Shown: piece after piece, positions 12,801-30,918 of the stretch
Layout: each line of letters starts with the position of its first letter
How positions within the stretch are numbered: position 1 is the stretch's first letter
Origin: Dirofilaria immitis
Lineage: Eukaryota > Nematoda > Chromadorea > Rhabditida > Onchocercidae
NCBI GenBank assembly: GCA_024305405.1
Contig: JAKNDB010000068.1
Coordinates: 7,803,501 to 7,867,500, forward strand
Direction of reading: 5' to 3'
DNA: 64,000 nt
Program-made: the position numbers and the translations under genes
Notes under the pieces: model-generated
What the model was told of the DNA's origin: nothing
What the model saw: the letters and a program-made list of their open reading frames with translations, nothing else
Database searches by the model: none

Positions 12801-15800
12801 ACTTTTTTTTCACTATCATTGTTTGAAATCTTGTGTTGGTGACTGCGAAAGAGAAAGTGCTTTAGATTAAATAAAATTCAGACCGTTACTTTAAAAAAAA
12901 ATATGGAAGCGTACAAAATTCTATTTCGATAAAGGCAAATAAATATTAAAGAGCATTGACAAATTTTCCTTTTTCTTTCTCTGCAAAATTTAGTAATCTT
13001 TTCTTACTCTGATAAAGTAAATAACTCAAGTCTAAATCATGTTCTCAGGAAATCAACTTGTCGGGAAATGAACTGAGTTCACATGCGATCAAAACAATCC
13101 TTGATAGAATCAGCGAAGACCTTCATTTGAAGTCCCTCGTGCTACATACAAACAATATGGGAGTTCATTTTGGTGAAATTAAATCGAAATGTGAAAAATA
13201 TGATTTTATTGATTTGGGCGAAGAAAGGTTAGCGTTTTGCAAAAATTTATCTGAAAATTTTCGCGATGTTGGTTTGTGCTTCTTCTATTCATCTTTCAGA
13301 AATTTTGTAATACATATTTAGACTGCACGTAAACAACATTTGTGTCAACTTTTGTTTTTATTATCTTTACTGGTCTATCTTCATTTCGAATTCCATTGCT
13401 TTAGTCAACTAATAGACGCCAAGGTCTGGATATATGTACTATCACTTTCTTTATTATCTATGTGTTGTCCAACCTCTAGCTCAATAAAATGATTTGTTTA
13501 TGTTTGAAGTGATATTTTCATATAGTATCGTTTGTAGTGATGATCAAGGGACGCTAGATGAAGAAGTGAATCACGAGTATGAGGAACTTTATTCGGAAGA
13601 AAGTCATTCCAGTGATTCGAAAAGTGAAAGTGATGATGGACAAATGGAAAATAGCAATGCTGGTCATGGTATTTTAGTTTCACTTCGTTTTTTTTTTACA
13701 TTTATTTTTAATATTTTCGAGAAAATGAAAGTACTATATCAGTTCTAAATGCTATGTAGTTTCTTTCTGTTCTACTCATTTTTTTATTTCAAAATGACTA
13801 GTGACAACGAACTGCTTTGATTTTAATGTTGGATTAGCGGAATTTAACATCTTTTCACATTTTCATACCTTCCTTGTTATATTAACTTCAATTTTGTTCG
13901 CGAAAATTGGTTCAAAATTTTGCGAACAAGCATTATTATTATTATTTGTAAACAATTCCAGCTATTACACTTGAGAAATCTTTGGGATTTGTTAACTGCC
14001 AAACAACTATTTCATTTAGAAATCAGCAGTGGAATTCTGAAGAGGACGGTGAGTATGAATTTTTAAATTCACTTTTGGTTTTTTGTTTCTAAAATTTTTT
14101 GACAAAGATTTCTGTTTAGAAATTTGAATTACCTTTCTTCTCAAATCATGTTTTTGGTATTTTCTAATGTCGTAGAGATCTTTATACATCATTTCAGTTT
14201 TTTGCTATTCCCTTCATATTTTCATGAAGAAATCAGTAACAGTGCTCATTTTCTGGCGAACTACGTTTCTAATTTTCATATAAAATGTATGAAGGAAGTA
14301 ACATGCGCAAAGCAAATGGAGAAATAAGATGTTTTATATATGAATTAGATTTACAGTAGGAGCCGTCATTCATGCATTATTGACACAAAAGTTTGCGAAA
14401 GTACTAGATTTACGTGAAAACTATATTGGTGTTGATGCATGCAGAAAGATTGCAGAGGTTTTACGAGAATGTATGCAGAGGGTGAATTATCATTGCAAAA
14501 TTATTTTGAATTTAAAGTAATCTTCTATTAATGTATCCATTTGTAGATATAAAATATTAGTTTAAAGATAGGATTTCTGATCAATTTCTTTCACTTACTT
14601 TATTTTTAAAATGCTTGTAAGATTAGAATATTTCTTAGCAAGCAAAAATACGGTTAAGTAATGAGGATTTTTCCTGAAAAATAAGTGTTAATTAAAAGTG
14701 ACTTGTTATTGTAAAATCTTTTATTGTTCACATCCATTGTAGAATATGCAGTGCTTAGAAGAAGTGAATTTAAGCCAAAATGGTATCGCTACTGAAGGTA
14801 TGTTAGAATTGATTCATGCCTTCAGAAACAATCCAAAATTGAAAGTCATAATTCTCAATGGAAATTCGTTAAAAGTTGATGGTGCCGTTGCTTTAGCAGA
14901 AGTAAGTAAATTACGTGTGTATTCTTTGATTTTGTCAGGAAGTAAGGAATTTATTTTATTGTTCAGTGATTAAAGCATGAAAAATGCTTAATATAAATTT
15001 TGCTTGAGCTTTATTTAAAATTTTTTTAAATGAAATCTTCATAATAACGATTATGTAAAAACGTATTAAGGTATTTACCTGTCTCATATATTCATAGCTA
15101 AAATTCATTCTAATGAGACATGAATGGGAGAAGAGGAAGGGCGACCTTTAGTGATCCATTTTTCGTCGCAATTCAAATTTCATTTTTTAAAAAATTGTAC
15201 ACTGCAATATTAGTATGTTGATGCTAGTTTCAGATATTACCTTCATTACGCTTACTTGAAGTTCTAGATCTCAGTTCCTGCGCTTGTCATGAGCGTGGAA
15301 TTCTGGCGGTGGTAGCGAATTTAAGCTCATCAATACATTTACGACTGAAAGTATTATTTTCTCTTGATTTTATAATATCAATTATTGAATTTATTGTGTA
15401 ACTGACAGATGTCTTTATGATGTCTGATAATTGTATGGAAATTAATGAGTGCATGTGTCGCGGCTACCTAAGTAATGATTAGTTAAACAGTTATTGGCAC
15501 TTGTTACGTTATTCGGTTTATTTGATTTTGATTTGTTTTAAAATCGAGAATGGATTGAGTTTGGAAATCTTTTATTTTTTTGTTGTATTTCTTTTTGCAG
15601 TTACTTTCAAATTTTTCGTATTTATAGATTTTGGATTTCTCTTCGAATGATTTAGAGACCGATGTAATACAGCAGATTATTCGTATTTTCGTAAGCGGTG
15701 GATTTCATTTGGATCGTCTTTCTTTGCATTCTAACAATATCAAGCATCATTTCAGTGAACTGAAAGAAAAGTTTTCTCATATTGATTTTCTGGATTTGGG

Positions 15801-17962
15801 AAATGACAGGTAGAATTTTGTTCAGGAAAAATGGAAAAAGATAAAAAGTAAAATTTATTTTCTTTATCGCACTACATATGACGACAATTTTAGAGGACGA
15901 CGAAATCATGTGGCTCTGCATATATTATACTTGGAGTTTCTAAATTTATTTAAAAATTATGTATAAAAGGATTTTCATGTATAAAAGATTTTTTCAGTTT
16001 CTGTATAAATTTTAAAAAGAATGATAACATCTGTGAATACTATATGTCGTTTTTCTGATACCACTTACTTATAGCAATGATCGAAGCTGTTTAATGGAGG
16101 AGATATCTGTCATCGATAAACTGAAACGAGAATCATGGAATAAAAGTGTCGAATACATCAAAGATCTTGATAATTTACGAATGATGGTATTTGCACACTT
16201 AGCTGTATTAAGTTTAAAATAATTTTTTTAGTCATTCTTTTCTTACCAACTATTTATGAGTCGAAAATATGGGGATTATTTCCTTTTCTGATTTATTGTA
16301 ATACATTTTCATTATTTCAAACTTTTAGGATTGCATAGTTTTATTCATAAGGAAGCCGTCAGTTGCCATGTTAAATACTTTATTATCACATATGGAAACT
16401 CTTATGGAAACACTGCATGTATGTTGTTCTTTGACTTTGTTTTTTAAACAAGGAAGCTTTCTTCTTATATATTCTTTCAATTTTCTTGCTCGCTATATAT
16501 GTTGTCATTGTATAATTGTGGAATTCCCATGTACTTTTTCCAGTGTTAATTTTCTAGTATATATTGATCAGAGAATTTTAGATTTATTTTGTTTTTGCTC
16601 TAAGGCATGCTAACTTCCTGTTTTGACGTTATTATTTACTTCGATCGCTTTGACGTTTCAGGCTGATTTATGTGGTAGGACTCAGGAAAAGACAGCGGCT
16701 TTATTATGTTCATTTTGTACATTGCTTTCTGTGAACAATCTTGATAAACAAATATTGAAAGAGAAGATTATAACATTAACGGGTCACTTCTTTCTTATTA
16801 AAAATCTTAGTCTTCCAAAAAATATTAAGATGTTTTTAGAAAATTATCATTACTGATATTAGTGGAAGTAACGATTTTTTGTTTTCTTTTAAATACATAT
16901 AAATTCGCAACTGGCCCCACTTTTTCACCAAAAATAGTCACATGGCTATAGGAGAATACTTATTCTAAAACTTTTGAACTTAGAATACAAAAAGGATGAT
17001 AAAATTCAGTGGTTGATAAAATAGTTCTTGAAAGTTTTGGCAGCAATAAATTATTCAAAATGTTAAAAGAGGTTTTTAAAAAATCATAAATAATTGTGTT
17101 TTAATTATCGTTTATCTGATATCCATAATGTGAGGATGCAATTCATTTGTCCTAACTTTAGATGCGATTTTAACTGCAGCGAAAAAGGTTAAACGTCGAC
17201 CGGTTTCCGCAACAGAATCAATATGCAATCAACTATTAGCATTTACGGGTGCTGTTCGGGTTTGTAACTTTTTCTTATATCTAAATGATAGCTTTGTCAG
17301 CATACTGACAAAGTATGAACAGAAACAATCTTTTCTAGAAATCCAAATAATCAGAAATGATTGTTAGGCTGCTGTTTTGTTTTTATCGTTTTTAATGGAA
17401 GTAATTATCGAAAAAAAGAAAACTGGAGAAATTAATCGACTTTTTATACCAGTATATATGCATAGTACCCTGAAAATGCTTTGTGCTGGGGATATTATTT
17501 ATTTTTGACTAAGTGGTTTTGGTTTGAGATTTTTATATCACTGTAATTATCTGCAGTCAGAAACTTCCTTGCAAGCAGTGATTGATATCAGAAGTGTGAT
17601 TTTCTTACTAGAATCGATGATAAAGCGTGGACATTTTCAAGATTTGCATCCAACCATTGCTTTTTCGTTGTAAGTAATTCCTTTCAGTTAAAATATCAAA
17701 ATGCACAATTTTATTAGTATAAATAATGATTTTTAGCAAAACCATAAAAAATTTTCAAAAAATTCGACTTTCAGTGCTCGAATATCCTCCCATCGCACGA
17801 ATTTTATTTGTTCCGCCAAAAGCTAATTTTGTTCTTAAATGATTTCCTGCGTCTTCCATATTTGTGTAATTTAATTTCAGTAAAGCGATAAGACAGACCT
17901 GTCCAGATCAAAGTGTCGAAATTGATCGATTGATGCAAGTCATGAGCTATCAAAGAGGCTAA
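9874..17962 (+). CDS. ran-2: Ran GTPase-activating protein with two leucine-rich-repeat arrays
   Basis: RanGAP triggers GTP hydrolysis by Ran on the cytoplasmic side of the nuclear envelope and so keeps the Ran gradient for nuclear transport. Exons: 9874-9958, 10334-10461, 11139-11208, 11399-11574, 11795-11929, 12084-12242, 12578-12694, 13049-13227, 13538-13669, 13962-14048, 14357-14481, 14743-14901, 15234-15350, 15628-15809, 16075-16186, 16329-16418, 16662-16782, 17162-17259, 17557-17669, 17881-17962. The first array carries the RanGAP signature SDMFTGRLKEEIPP, whose arginine corresponds to the catalytic residue of yeast Rna1, and the repeat LTELDLSDNAFGP. An acidic tract follows (13538-13669, Glu/Asp/Ser-rich), as at the end of the RanGAP LRR domain. 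A second, shorter array then begins, lacking SDMFTGR, before a helical C-terminal region. The exons total about 822 codons, against 587 for human RanGAP1. Phase does not fit at the 11208/11399 and 11574/11795 junctions, which suggests single missing bases. The start is the ATG after an in-frame-free leader. Confidence 0.88.
14357..15809 (+). repeat. Second LRR array: internal exon duplication of RanGAP
   Basis: Four exons here repeat, in order, four exons of the first array. 14357-14481 (125 b) matches 10334-10461 (128 b); 14743-14901 (159 b) matches 12084-12242 (159 b); 15234-15350 (117 b) matches 12578-12694 (117 b); 15628-15809 (182 b) matches 13049-13227 (179 b). Protein similarity is clear, for example LLEVLDLSSCACHERG against NLEVLNFGDCLCRDKG. 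Exons equivalent to 11139-11929, which hold the catalytic motif, have no counterpart. The duplication is old, as protein identity is only moderate. Confidence 0.85.
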
Positions 17963-19256
17963 AAAAATTTAAAAACACATCAGGAGAGATTTGCTTTTTC
18001 ATCATTCACTTTATTTATTAAGTTTAGTTTTCTTCATTCTTTTATCAGGAATTATTGACAAATAATGCATATATTGATTCGTAATTTAGTGCAACATGAT
18101 TATAAAAGATTTTGGACCTTAGTTCTTCCATTAATTTCGGTACTTCATTCAGCTATATAAGAGGAGTAATTCTCATCGGAATTCCTTGTAAAAAATCATA
18201 GTAATTCTGCTTCAATGTTATAATTATGTCGAATACATTATACATTATACTTACTCATCTGCAATATGATTTTTCGTTCCTTATTTCCTCATTACATAAT
18301 AAAACTCGACCAAAAATTTGTAATAGATATGTTACAATCGAAATATAGGTTTTCCTGTCATTCAACATTTTTACGATTATATTAAAACTTTCCGCATAAA
18401 TCAAATCAATTCTGTCACATAAAAAGTAGCTTTTTATACCTCATTCTAGGCAGAAAACTGTCCGTCTTGTTCGGTAGCTTTCTGGAAAACCAATTTTGCG
18501 AGTAACTCAACTTAAACAATTGCAAAAACATCCTTTGAAATATTGTGCTATCCTTGTCGATCTCAGCTCGTTCACGACTTTTACTCATTATCAAATTTTA
18601 AATGCGTTTTTCTTTATTAGTCTTATCATACTCCATTCCTCTGTGCTCATGATTCTTCTCACATATTCCTAACGAGAGTACTAATATTTGATATGAACAG
18701 TATTATGAATAAAGCTGTTGAAATCTTGCGCAAAGTAATCCTTATACACCCCAAAAGGTGTAAATATAAATTCACATATATGTATACACTGTATGCAAGC
18801 GATTTCTTAAACAGGATTTTACGACTCGAGGTTTGGGATGCGTTTTCGTAATGCCACGTTCAGCAGTAGATGTTTGAACTTAATGTCACGTGAAATCGTG
18901 CGAATTTTGTGATTTGCCCGAATTTTGAATGTGAGGAACGGATGGATCTGCGGTGGGGAAGAAAGTATTTCTTTCGTTGCTGATTGCAAGTTGGGAGGAG
19001 CGGACATTCAGGTGTAGCGTAGTGGTTGACAGGGTAAGGCATGAAGTGTCTCGGGTTTTTTTGGTGCAGAATTGGACGGTACACATTTGCCAAAACTCAC
19101 CATTCATATCCATGAATGTATCAATTGTGAAATGGATGGATAACTTCGAAGTATTTAGTTCATTTTAATTTCTTCAGAAAGTGTCATAAATTGATAAAGC
19201 TGTTTATATGGGTACATTTTGCTTCCTATAAATCGTCTGTATTTGAGGCGTGATAT
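17963..19256. other. Intergenic region upstream of atp-2, with a GC-richer island
   Basis: The first 850 bases look featureless. Bases 18820-19150 are distinctly less AT-rich than their surroundings and stay open in several frames on both strands, without resembling a known protein. Within this island, 19015-19025 (TAGCGTAGTGG) fits the RNA polymerase III box A consensus of tRNA genes, and a weak box-B-like GGGTT lies about 45 bases further on. No complete tRNA fold closes, so a tRNA-derived SINE or decayed tRNA is possible. The atp-2 promoter should also lie here. Confidence 0.4.
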
Positions 19257-23743
<4,487 letters not shown>

Positions 23744-24968
23744 AGTCTTGAAAACATTAGATATTGATATTGATTAATAGCGGATTTCTTTCGTCCTAAT
23801 TTCAACGAAATTTCATCTTATGTTATAAAACTGCATTATGCTATTATTATATGGGCTTTAGGAAATATGATATAGCATTTTACTGTTATATATATCGTAT
23901 TGGCATTCTGTTCTGTTTATGTAAATGATTTGTGCTCATAATTTCATCATTTCTGCGATGTTTATTTTTATTTATCCAACGTTTTTTACGATTCATTAGT
24001 CGAGGCGAATGTTCTTTAATTTTTGGTGAAGTCTTTTCATATTTTCGTGAAGAGATTGGCATCTGTCTTTTTTTTAATTATTTTAGGAAATAAATCAGGC
24101 ATTAGAATTACTATTCAGTTTTGAATCTGAAATATTTATCTTATATGAATGTTTAGAAAATATCAGTTCTGTTCATAAAATAAAATTGTTAGAACAATTT
24201 TTCTTTTCCATTTCGAATTCCATTTCGAACTAATACAGATCAGTTTACCTGACTGAAGATATCGTAAGTACCACCGCTGCGATGGAATCCCTTTATATCT
24301 TTTCGGAATGATGGTAGAGAGAGATGAAATGAAATTGGATTATAGTATATGGACTTAATTCTTTCCAAAATACCTATATATAAGTTATTCTTGCCCACTG
24401 TTCACCGAAGTCTCTTGTCAGCGTGTCGGGAGTGTCTCCTCGTATCAGTTATCCTTAAGCAATATTTTAAAAATTTCACGCGAAGAATTTTTAATTCTGT
24501 CATTTGCGCGGCTTTATTTTGGAGTTGACCATATGCAGTGATGGAAATTCCGTCAAAGTGATGTTCTGTCTCTAAGCTTATATTAATTTACCTTTAAATA
24601 AAGTTTTTATTTTTCTGAGCTTTTAAGTGTGTTCTAATGTTTTATGACGTTAAAGTCTGGAAGCTTTGAACGGCATGAGCAGGAATCCTAGATTTAAACT
24701 GTGAGTTCCATAAAATGGTTTAAACTAATCACTAGTGTGGGATATTCCTAAAAATAATATACAATATAAAGTTGTAAGAGGGGGTTTACGAAAGATTATT
24801 GACATCCCAGCATGTAATCGTTGGAAGTGGTTCCACGTCGGACAGAAATTACAAATCTGTAATCTCTACAGTTTTAGCGACAACCTGTGAATTAAAGTGG
24901 AAAGAATCGGAAAAAAGACCTTGGAATAGCATTGGCGCGTTGAACTATCACTAAATATAGTTGCTCAG
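23744..24968. other. Intergenic region between atp-2 and PRMT5
   Basis: No gene is recognised. It should contain the atp-2 3' UTR and the PRMT5 promoter. Just before the PRMT5 start codon, TTGCTCAG abuts ATG 24969 and resembles a nematode spliced-leader acceptor, although the pyrimidine run is short. Confidence 0.45.
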
Positions 24969-27900
24969 ATGTGTCAGGAAGATGAGCAAGGAACGCAGGT
25001 ATCCGATACAGAAATTTCAGCGTTAGTTGGATGGATGGCAACGAGTGGCGATGGTATACATGACACGGATATTGTCGAATATTGTTCGAGGCTTGGTGCT
25101 CAAAATTACAATTTCGTGAATTATCCAATTGGTGGGATGAGACGGTCGTCATGGCGTCCTGAAAAGTTGGTATTTTTGCAGTTGTGGAAGAGCCTTGAAC
25201 TACTCAGAGTTGTTGAATATTTTATTAGCAAGATTAAATCATTCTATAGTTGACTGAGAGAGAACTTTGAATTACATCCGAAAATATATCACTTTGTCTA
25301 GACCATTAACTAACTTTACTATAATTCATGTTTTACTTTACAGAATTAGTTTCAGTTTTGACGCGGAAGTTCTCTATTGATAGCATAATGAATAAATGGG
25401 GCAGTGAATAGAAACGGATAAATAAATTATTGCGACATTAATGGTTATCTTCTAACATGTAGTTTCGCAATGAATGATAAATGGTGGGATTGACAAAGAA
25501 TTAGATAATAGTGTTGCAAATTTATTTACTGAATAGGAGAATGAAATACGCTACGATATTTTTAGAGACGGCGTTCCACCACCGATAGATCTGCCCGATT
25601 TGCAACTTGATGTTAAATTATGGGGAACGTATGTTATAGGACGGATATCGGACTGGATAGACTGTGATGCGAATGAAAGTTGGTTGGCAGATTTATCATG
25701 CGTTGAGATTGAAAAGGTTAATCAAAATGTATTCTAAAATCATCATTCATCATTAGAATTTACAATAGAAGCGCATAATTGTAAAGAAGTTTTGTGTAGT
25801 CAAGAAAAATTATTAAACTTTTCTCAGTATTATTTGGAAGCAGATTCAGCAATAAAAATCATCCACGTTTTAAACATTGCAGAATTATTAGCTCTAATGT
25901 TTACAGTTGTTGTTCATTCAATTCATTCAATTATTTGCTTAAAGGAGCTTAATTATATGACCTATATGCCATTGCGTGTGTTAACCTTGGAACTAAGACA
26001 TCGTGATTCACCAAAATTAGCCGAAATACTAACGAAGTGGATGTGGACGCGGAATATGACTTATAGGTCTTATGCCTAAATTTATTTTCTTGTAACTCTT
26101 TATACAGATTTTGGTTACTTAATATTAAATCTTATGTAATATCTCAGAATTGATTTTCTATAGATGGACTTTGCTATTAAGCTAGGTATAGCAAATATTT
26201 TATGTTATTTTATTGTGATAGCGTTAAAAATTTCCGATCAGGAAAATACATAAGATAAATAAAAAAAGTTAAAGTTATTTAGTTCTGTATTTATTTTGGC
26301 CATTTTTATTTGGCGTGGTAGTTATTATTCTATTTTAGACAATTTTTATTTATAAAAGAGTGGCATCTGCAGATTTTTAAATTGAGGTTATAACAAAATA
26401 ATTTGAACGTAATGATCAACATTACAGTATTTGGGTATTTCTTTCGACCGATGAAAATCATCTTCCCGTAGCAGACTGTGGACAAGATACTCGTGATATT
26501 TGGGGAATATGGGCTGATTTCCGGAGTCTCTGTACTAATTATCCGATGCAGAAGCTAGCTGTCGGATTGAGATTATGTCCTAACTTAGCTGATGAATTCC
26601 TGGAACCACGGTTATATAAACGCTGGCATGCTGAGCCATTGTGTTCATTTTGTATTGAAACATCGATTTTCACATCTAATGGACAGTATGGCAAATGTAC
26701 ACTGCCATTGTATGTTTTTTTTTTTTTGTCAGTTCTCTCGTTTTTCTTTTTCTATAACGCTTTCTTTCTTTGATGAGTTAACATCTTTATATAAAAGTCC
26801 ATGAATACATGAAGGGAAAATTTTTTTGAATCAAGTATATAGTGTAGATGGCTCGATACATGTAGCTTGAAGCCTCCCAATATATATACTGTGCAGTTAA
26901 CTTCAAGGCATGATTTGATGGGTTTCATTGCATTATTGACATGCAGTTCACTTTTTTAAGTCAGCGCAATATTGGAAAATTGAAAAAGAGATTTCAATAT
27001 TTGCAGAGCACATCACCGTTTATTGATGGATTTATTCGTATCGGTAGTACAACGACCGCTAATACATTGCAATAGCTCTGAGCAAATTGATGAGCATCTT
27101 CGGCTACAATACGTAAATATAATCAAACAATTGATACGGGAAAAAGTAATTCGATCAAAAGAAGCTGCACTTCTTGGTAGTGATGACAATGTCTTGTTTG
27201 AATATCTTGGACATCGGGAGTATATCGATACTTTGCAAGTATATGTTGTGATTATTTCTTCTACTCATTTAAAACAAATAGTTTTTATCATTTAAAATAT
27301 GTTTGAAATTTACATGAAAATTGAACTCTTAAGAGATTTATTTCAAGACTTGAGCACATTTATTCATGATGCCTTTGAGTAATATTTTGAGAACAGTATT
27401 GGATAGTGGAAATGGATTTCCTTCTGTTTCAGATGCCTCTGCAACCGTTAGCAGATAATCTTGATTCGGGTACCTATGCAATTTTTGAAGAAGATTCTGT
27501 GAAATATGATTTATATCGTGAAGCGATATCTCACGCCATTGAAGATCTAGTTAAAATAATTAATGAGAATCGAAGCATTGTTGTATATCTTTAGGAGCAG
27601 GGAGAGGACCTTTGGTAAGTTTTGTATTTATTTGTTGCTTAGGAACATCGTCTTATCATTAAATAATTGATTTTGCTTTGAACTTAGCTTATTTTTATAC
27701 AGAGTATATGCATTTGTATCAACGCAGGAATAGTTACATTAAATGATTTTCAATTTTATACTTTTGTTTTAGATTTATGCTGACTTTTTTGAACTAAGAA
27801 ATATTATTTGTAGATGCAAATGATAATTGAAGCTGAAGAATTATTCAATGCAAAAAGTTGTAATCGCCTCGATTTATTGAAGCTTGAGCTTTATTCAATA

Positions 27901-30900
27901 GAGAAAAATGCGCACGCTATCGTTACTTTACAGTTTCGGAACAAATATCAGTTAGTCCTTGTTTTACAAAAATAAACGCATTATGTTGCTTATATACATG
28001 GTATCACTTATAATTTAGATTAACTAGTTCGTTTGCTTATCCGTTTTTATGGATTTTTCTGTCCTGCTTGTTTTTTTAAAGAAATATTTTGCTATGCATT
28101 TCTGTCTGTTGATAATCAGCGAATAATATCTTAAATAAATTTGGAATTAGCCTAATTTTCAACAAATTTTTAATTCTTTTTCCAAGAATTTCAGAAAGAA
28201 AAGCGATAAGCTTAAAACTTTTAAGTAATATCAACATATTTTGTGGTCATCCAGAATTCCGGAAGCATATTTTTCTTCAATTAATGTTGGTATTTCATCG
28301 ATTCTATACAATGATATATTTCCAGCTGGAAGGATCGAGTGCAAATTATTGAAGGCGATATGAGAAAATTGAGCGAAAAGGTTAAAGCTGGTCAATTATC
28401 ATCTCCAGATTTGATTGTTTCGGAATTGCTTGGATCTTTCGGTGATAATGAACTGTCTCCTGAATGTCTCGACAGTATCACGGATATTTTGCGCCCAACG
28501 ACTATCAGTATTCCTCAACAGTACACCAGCTATGTCGGTAAAATTTTATTTGCATGGCCCGAAGTCCTAATAATTGGCTTTATTAAGTTGCCTGCGGTGA
28601 TACTAGTACATACTTTTTCTATTATTTTTATTTCATTATTACGCGAGTTTTTTTCATTCGAAATTATGTTTATGGATTAAATGAAACTGCTTGACTGTTT
28701 GCTGAAAGAGCTTTCGCAAAAATTCATTGTATATTAAATATTCTGAGGAAACAAATTGTATATACCCAGAGAAATCATGAAAATCCTCTCCTTTAGCCTT
28801 ATCAAGTCTTTTGCACTAATGAAATGTCTTTATCTGGTTACTTAAGTTGACAAAGTGATTATTGTTTAAGCTTAGTTTCGCATTATCTCATTCACTTCAA
28901 TCATAAAAACTCTGCTAATGTAATACAGGTATTATTACTTGAAACTACTACGTAAGTTGCATTCTACATGTAATCATATTATAGTTAAGATATGTCTTTA
29001 AGAAATGATTGTGCATTTCTACGGAATTTTTCCTAAAACATCGAAGTTTTGAAGTCCATACTTAAAGTTTAGTTGAGCTTTTGATGGCGAAAACTATGAG
29101 GCTTTGCATGCCAAGCAGCATTAATATTTTTTTGATATTTATGCACAATTAGAATATCTGAATTTTCATTTTTTTCAGTTGTTTTTCAGCACCCATCCAG
29201 TCAGTTCGCTTACATCAAAAAGTTTTGTGCTCTTCTGGGGTACAAAATATTTTGAACGCGGTTTTCCTGGCCGCGGACGATTGGAACCTGTTAAATTACA
29301 AGACGGCACTTATGCATTACCGTACGTTCATTAATGACTGATTAATTTCAGTAATAATTTTATTTGGTGAAGTAAAATGTAATGTTAAGAGACGTTTGAC
29401 AAAGACAAAATAAGATGTCATTTTAATTGATAAAACTGTTGCTTGTATAACTCCGAAAGATGAATTTCTTCCTTATACTAGTTGAGCATGATGATAAGTA
29501 GTTACTAAGTTCGTTATCGCTTAAATTCTAATTTTTTTTGTCAATAATGTAATTAAGACTAAAATTTAGCTTTGCATAATAATCGAAAAAAAGTTCATTG
29601 AATACTGACTTTCATATTTGTCAAAAGAATTGGAACTAAATTTGTAAGTGAAGCAAAAAAGTTGTGAGAGATGATTAGAATGGAGAGATCAGGAAGGAGT
29701 TGAGATCATGAGATTCAGTATTTTCCAGTTGATTTATCGTTTCGTATTTATCATGGCGTTGGATGAAATCTCTCAGTATTCTGATTTTAAAAAATTCAGT
29801 AATCTTCAACTTTGACGTTTGCAGTGAATGCCCGGAAGCTTCGCAGTTCGATGAAATATATGTAGTTTGCATGCGTTCAGTTTGTGAACTTGCAAGACCT
29901 AAAGTTGTCTTCAATTTCGAACATCCAAATTTTGAAAAAAATCAAATGTTCGAAACGCGCACATTCAGTTCACAGTCGATATGCAGTCGGAGGTTTAACA
30001 GATTTAACTGAAAAATAATTTTCGCTTAAAATTTTGCTTCCTATCATTAATGTGTGAGAGATATTTCAGTCTTAATTATTTAACTCTTAACGTGAACTAC
30101 AACTGTTATTTTTTATTCGTTAACATAAATTTTAATGAAATACTTCATTGTGTAATCTCTGCTAATCCATTTACAAGACGGAATTATTGATGATGATATC
30201 TTGCATTTTCACATAGAGCAGCTAGACTGTATGTCTTGATTTCGAGATGCTGTTTTGAGGTACGGTTATTGTTAATGCTAGGGACGCATCATCAGAGGGT
30301 TTTGGTGATTTTACCATCAAGCATGATATTTAACATATCAGAACTCTCATTAAACTCATTAAATAATTTCTTTCAGTTGATGGGATTTGCTGGCTATTTT
30401 GTTGCACAACTTTATAGGAATTGCCAATTAAGTATTGTTCCACAGACACACACAAAGGGCCTAGTTAGTTGGTTCTCTGCTCTTATACCACTTCGACATC
30501 TTTATCGCTTGCAGAAGGGTACTGAAGTAAGTTTTTTATGTGATTTTAGCTCAACTAGTTGTAACTATTATAGTGCTTAATTATGTAATTTTACTATTTT
30601 CCAAAAAAAAAACATTATGGAAAGAAGCAAAATAATTTTCTCTTACTTTATGTTCAGATATATATAGAAGCTATGTTTCATGGACTGAATTCTTAATGAA
30701 AGGACTTCGTATTTTGCGTATTTTGAAGATATTAAATAATTTTTGTGATACAGCCAGTCTGAGAGACTATGACATTTAGATAATACACTGCAAACAATAA
30801 CATATTAGTAATTTCAGGAACTATAATGCTTATTGCTGACTTATTTCAGGTCATTTTTCATATTGAACGAAAAATTGATACGCGAGGTGTTTGGTATGAA

Positions 30901-30918
30901 TGGTTCTGCGAATTCAAG
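24969..30918 (+). CDS. prmt-5: Protein arginine N-methyltransferase 5 (type II)
   Basis: PRMT5 transfers methyl groups from S-adenosylmethionine to arginines, making symmetric dimethylarginine on Sm proteins and histones. Exons: 24969-25165, 25537-25716, 25945-26066, 26428-26709, 27007-27238, 27433-27614, 27814-27950, 28326-28537, 29191-29239, 29825-29992, 30377-30526, 30850-30918. The N-terminal TIM-barrel segment includes VKLWGTYVIGRISDW and YKRWHAEPLC. The SAM-binding LGAGRGPL is in exon 6, and the catalytic double-Glu loop SELLGSFGDNELSPECLD in exon 8. The C-terminal beta barrel shows MGFAGYF and VWYEWFCEF. About 660 codons are found, against 637 residues in the human enzyme; the last few residues after exon 12 were not located. 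Three one-base defects are seen: at the exon 1/2 junction, just before LGAGRGPL (near 27591), and at an A7 run near 29937. Each leaves perfectly conserved sequence on both sides, so they look like assembly errors. Confidence 0.93.

Noticed and set aside
13894..13930. Small hairpin in a RanGAP intron as a regulatory RNA
   Set aside because: The 13-14-base arms are imperfect and AT-rich; such hairpins are common by chance at this composition.
19010..19085. A functional tRNA gene
   Set aside because: Box A fits, but there is no acceptor stem, no anticodon stem closes, and box B is broken.
18819..19113. Three overlapping minus-strand open frames before atp-2
   Set aside because: Open in several frames at once because of base composition; none resembles a protein. 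Kept only as a composition island.
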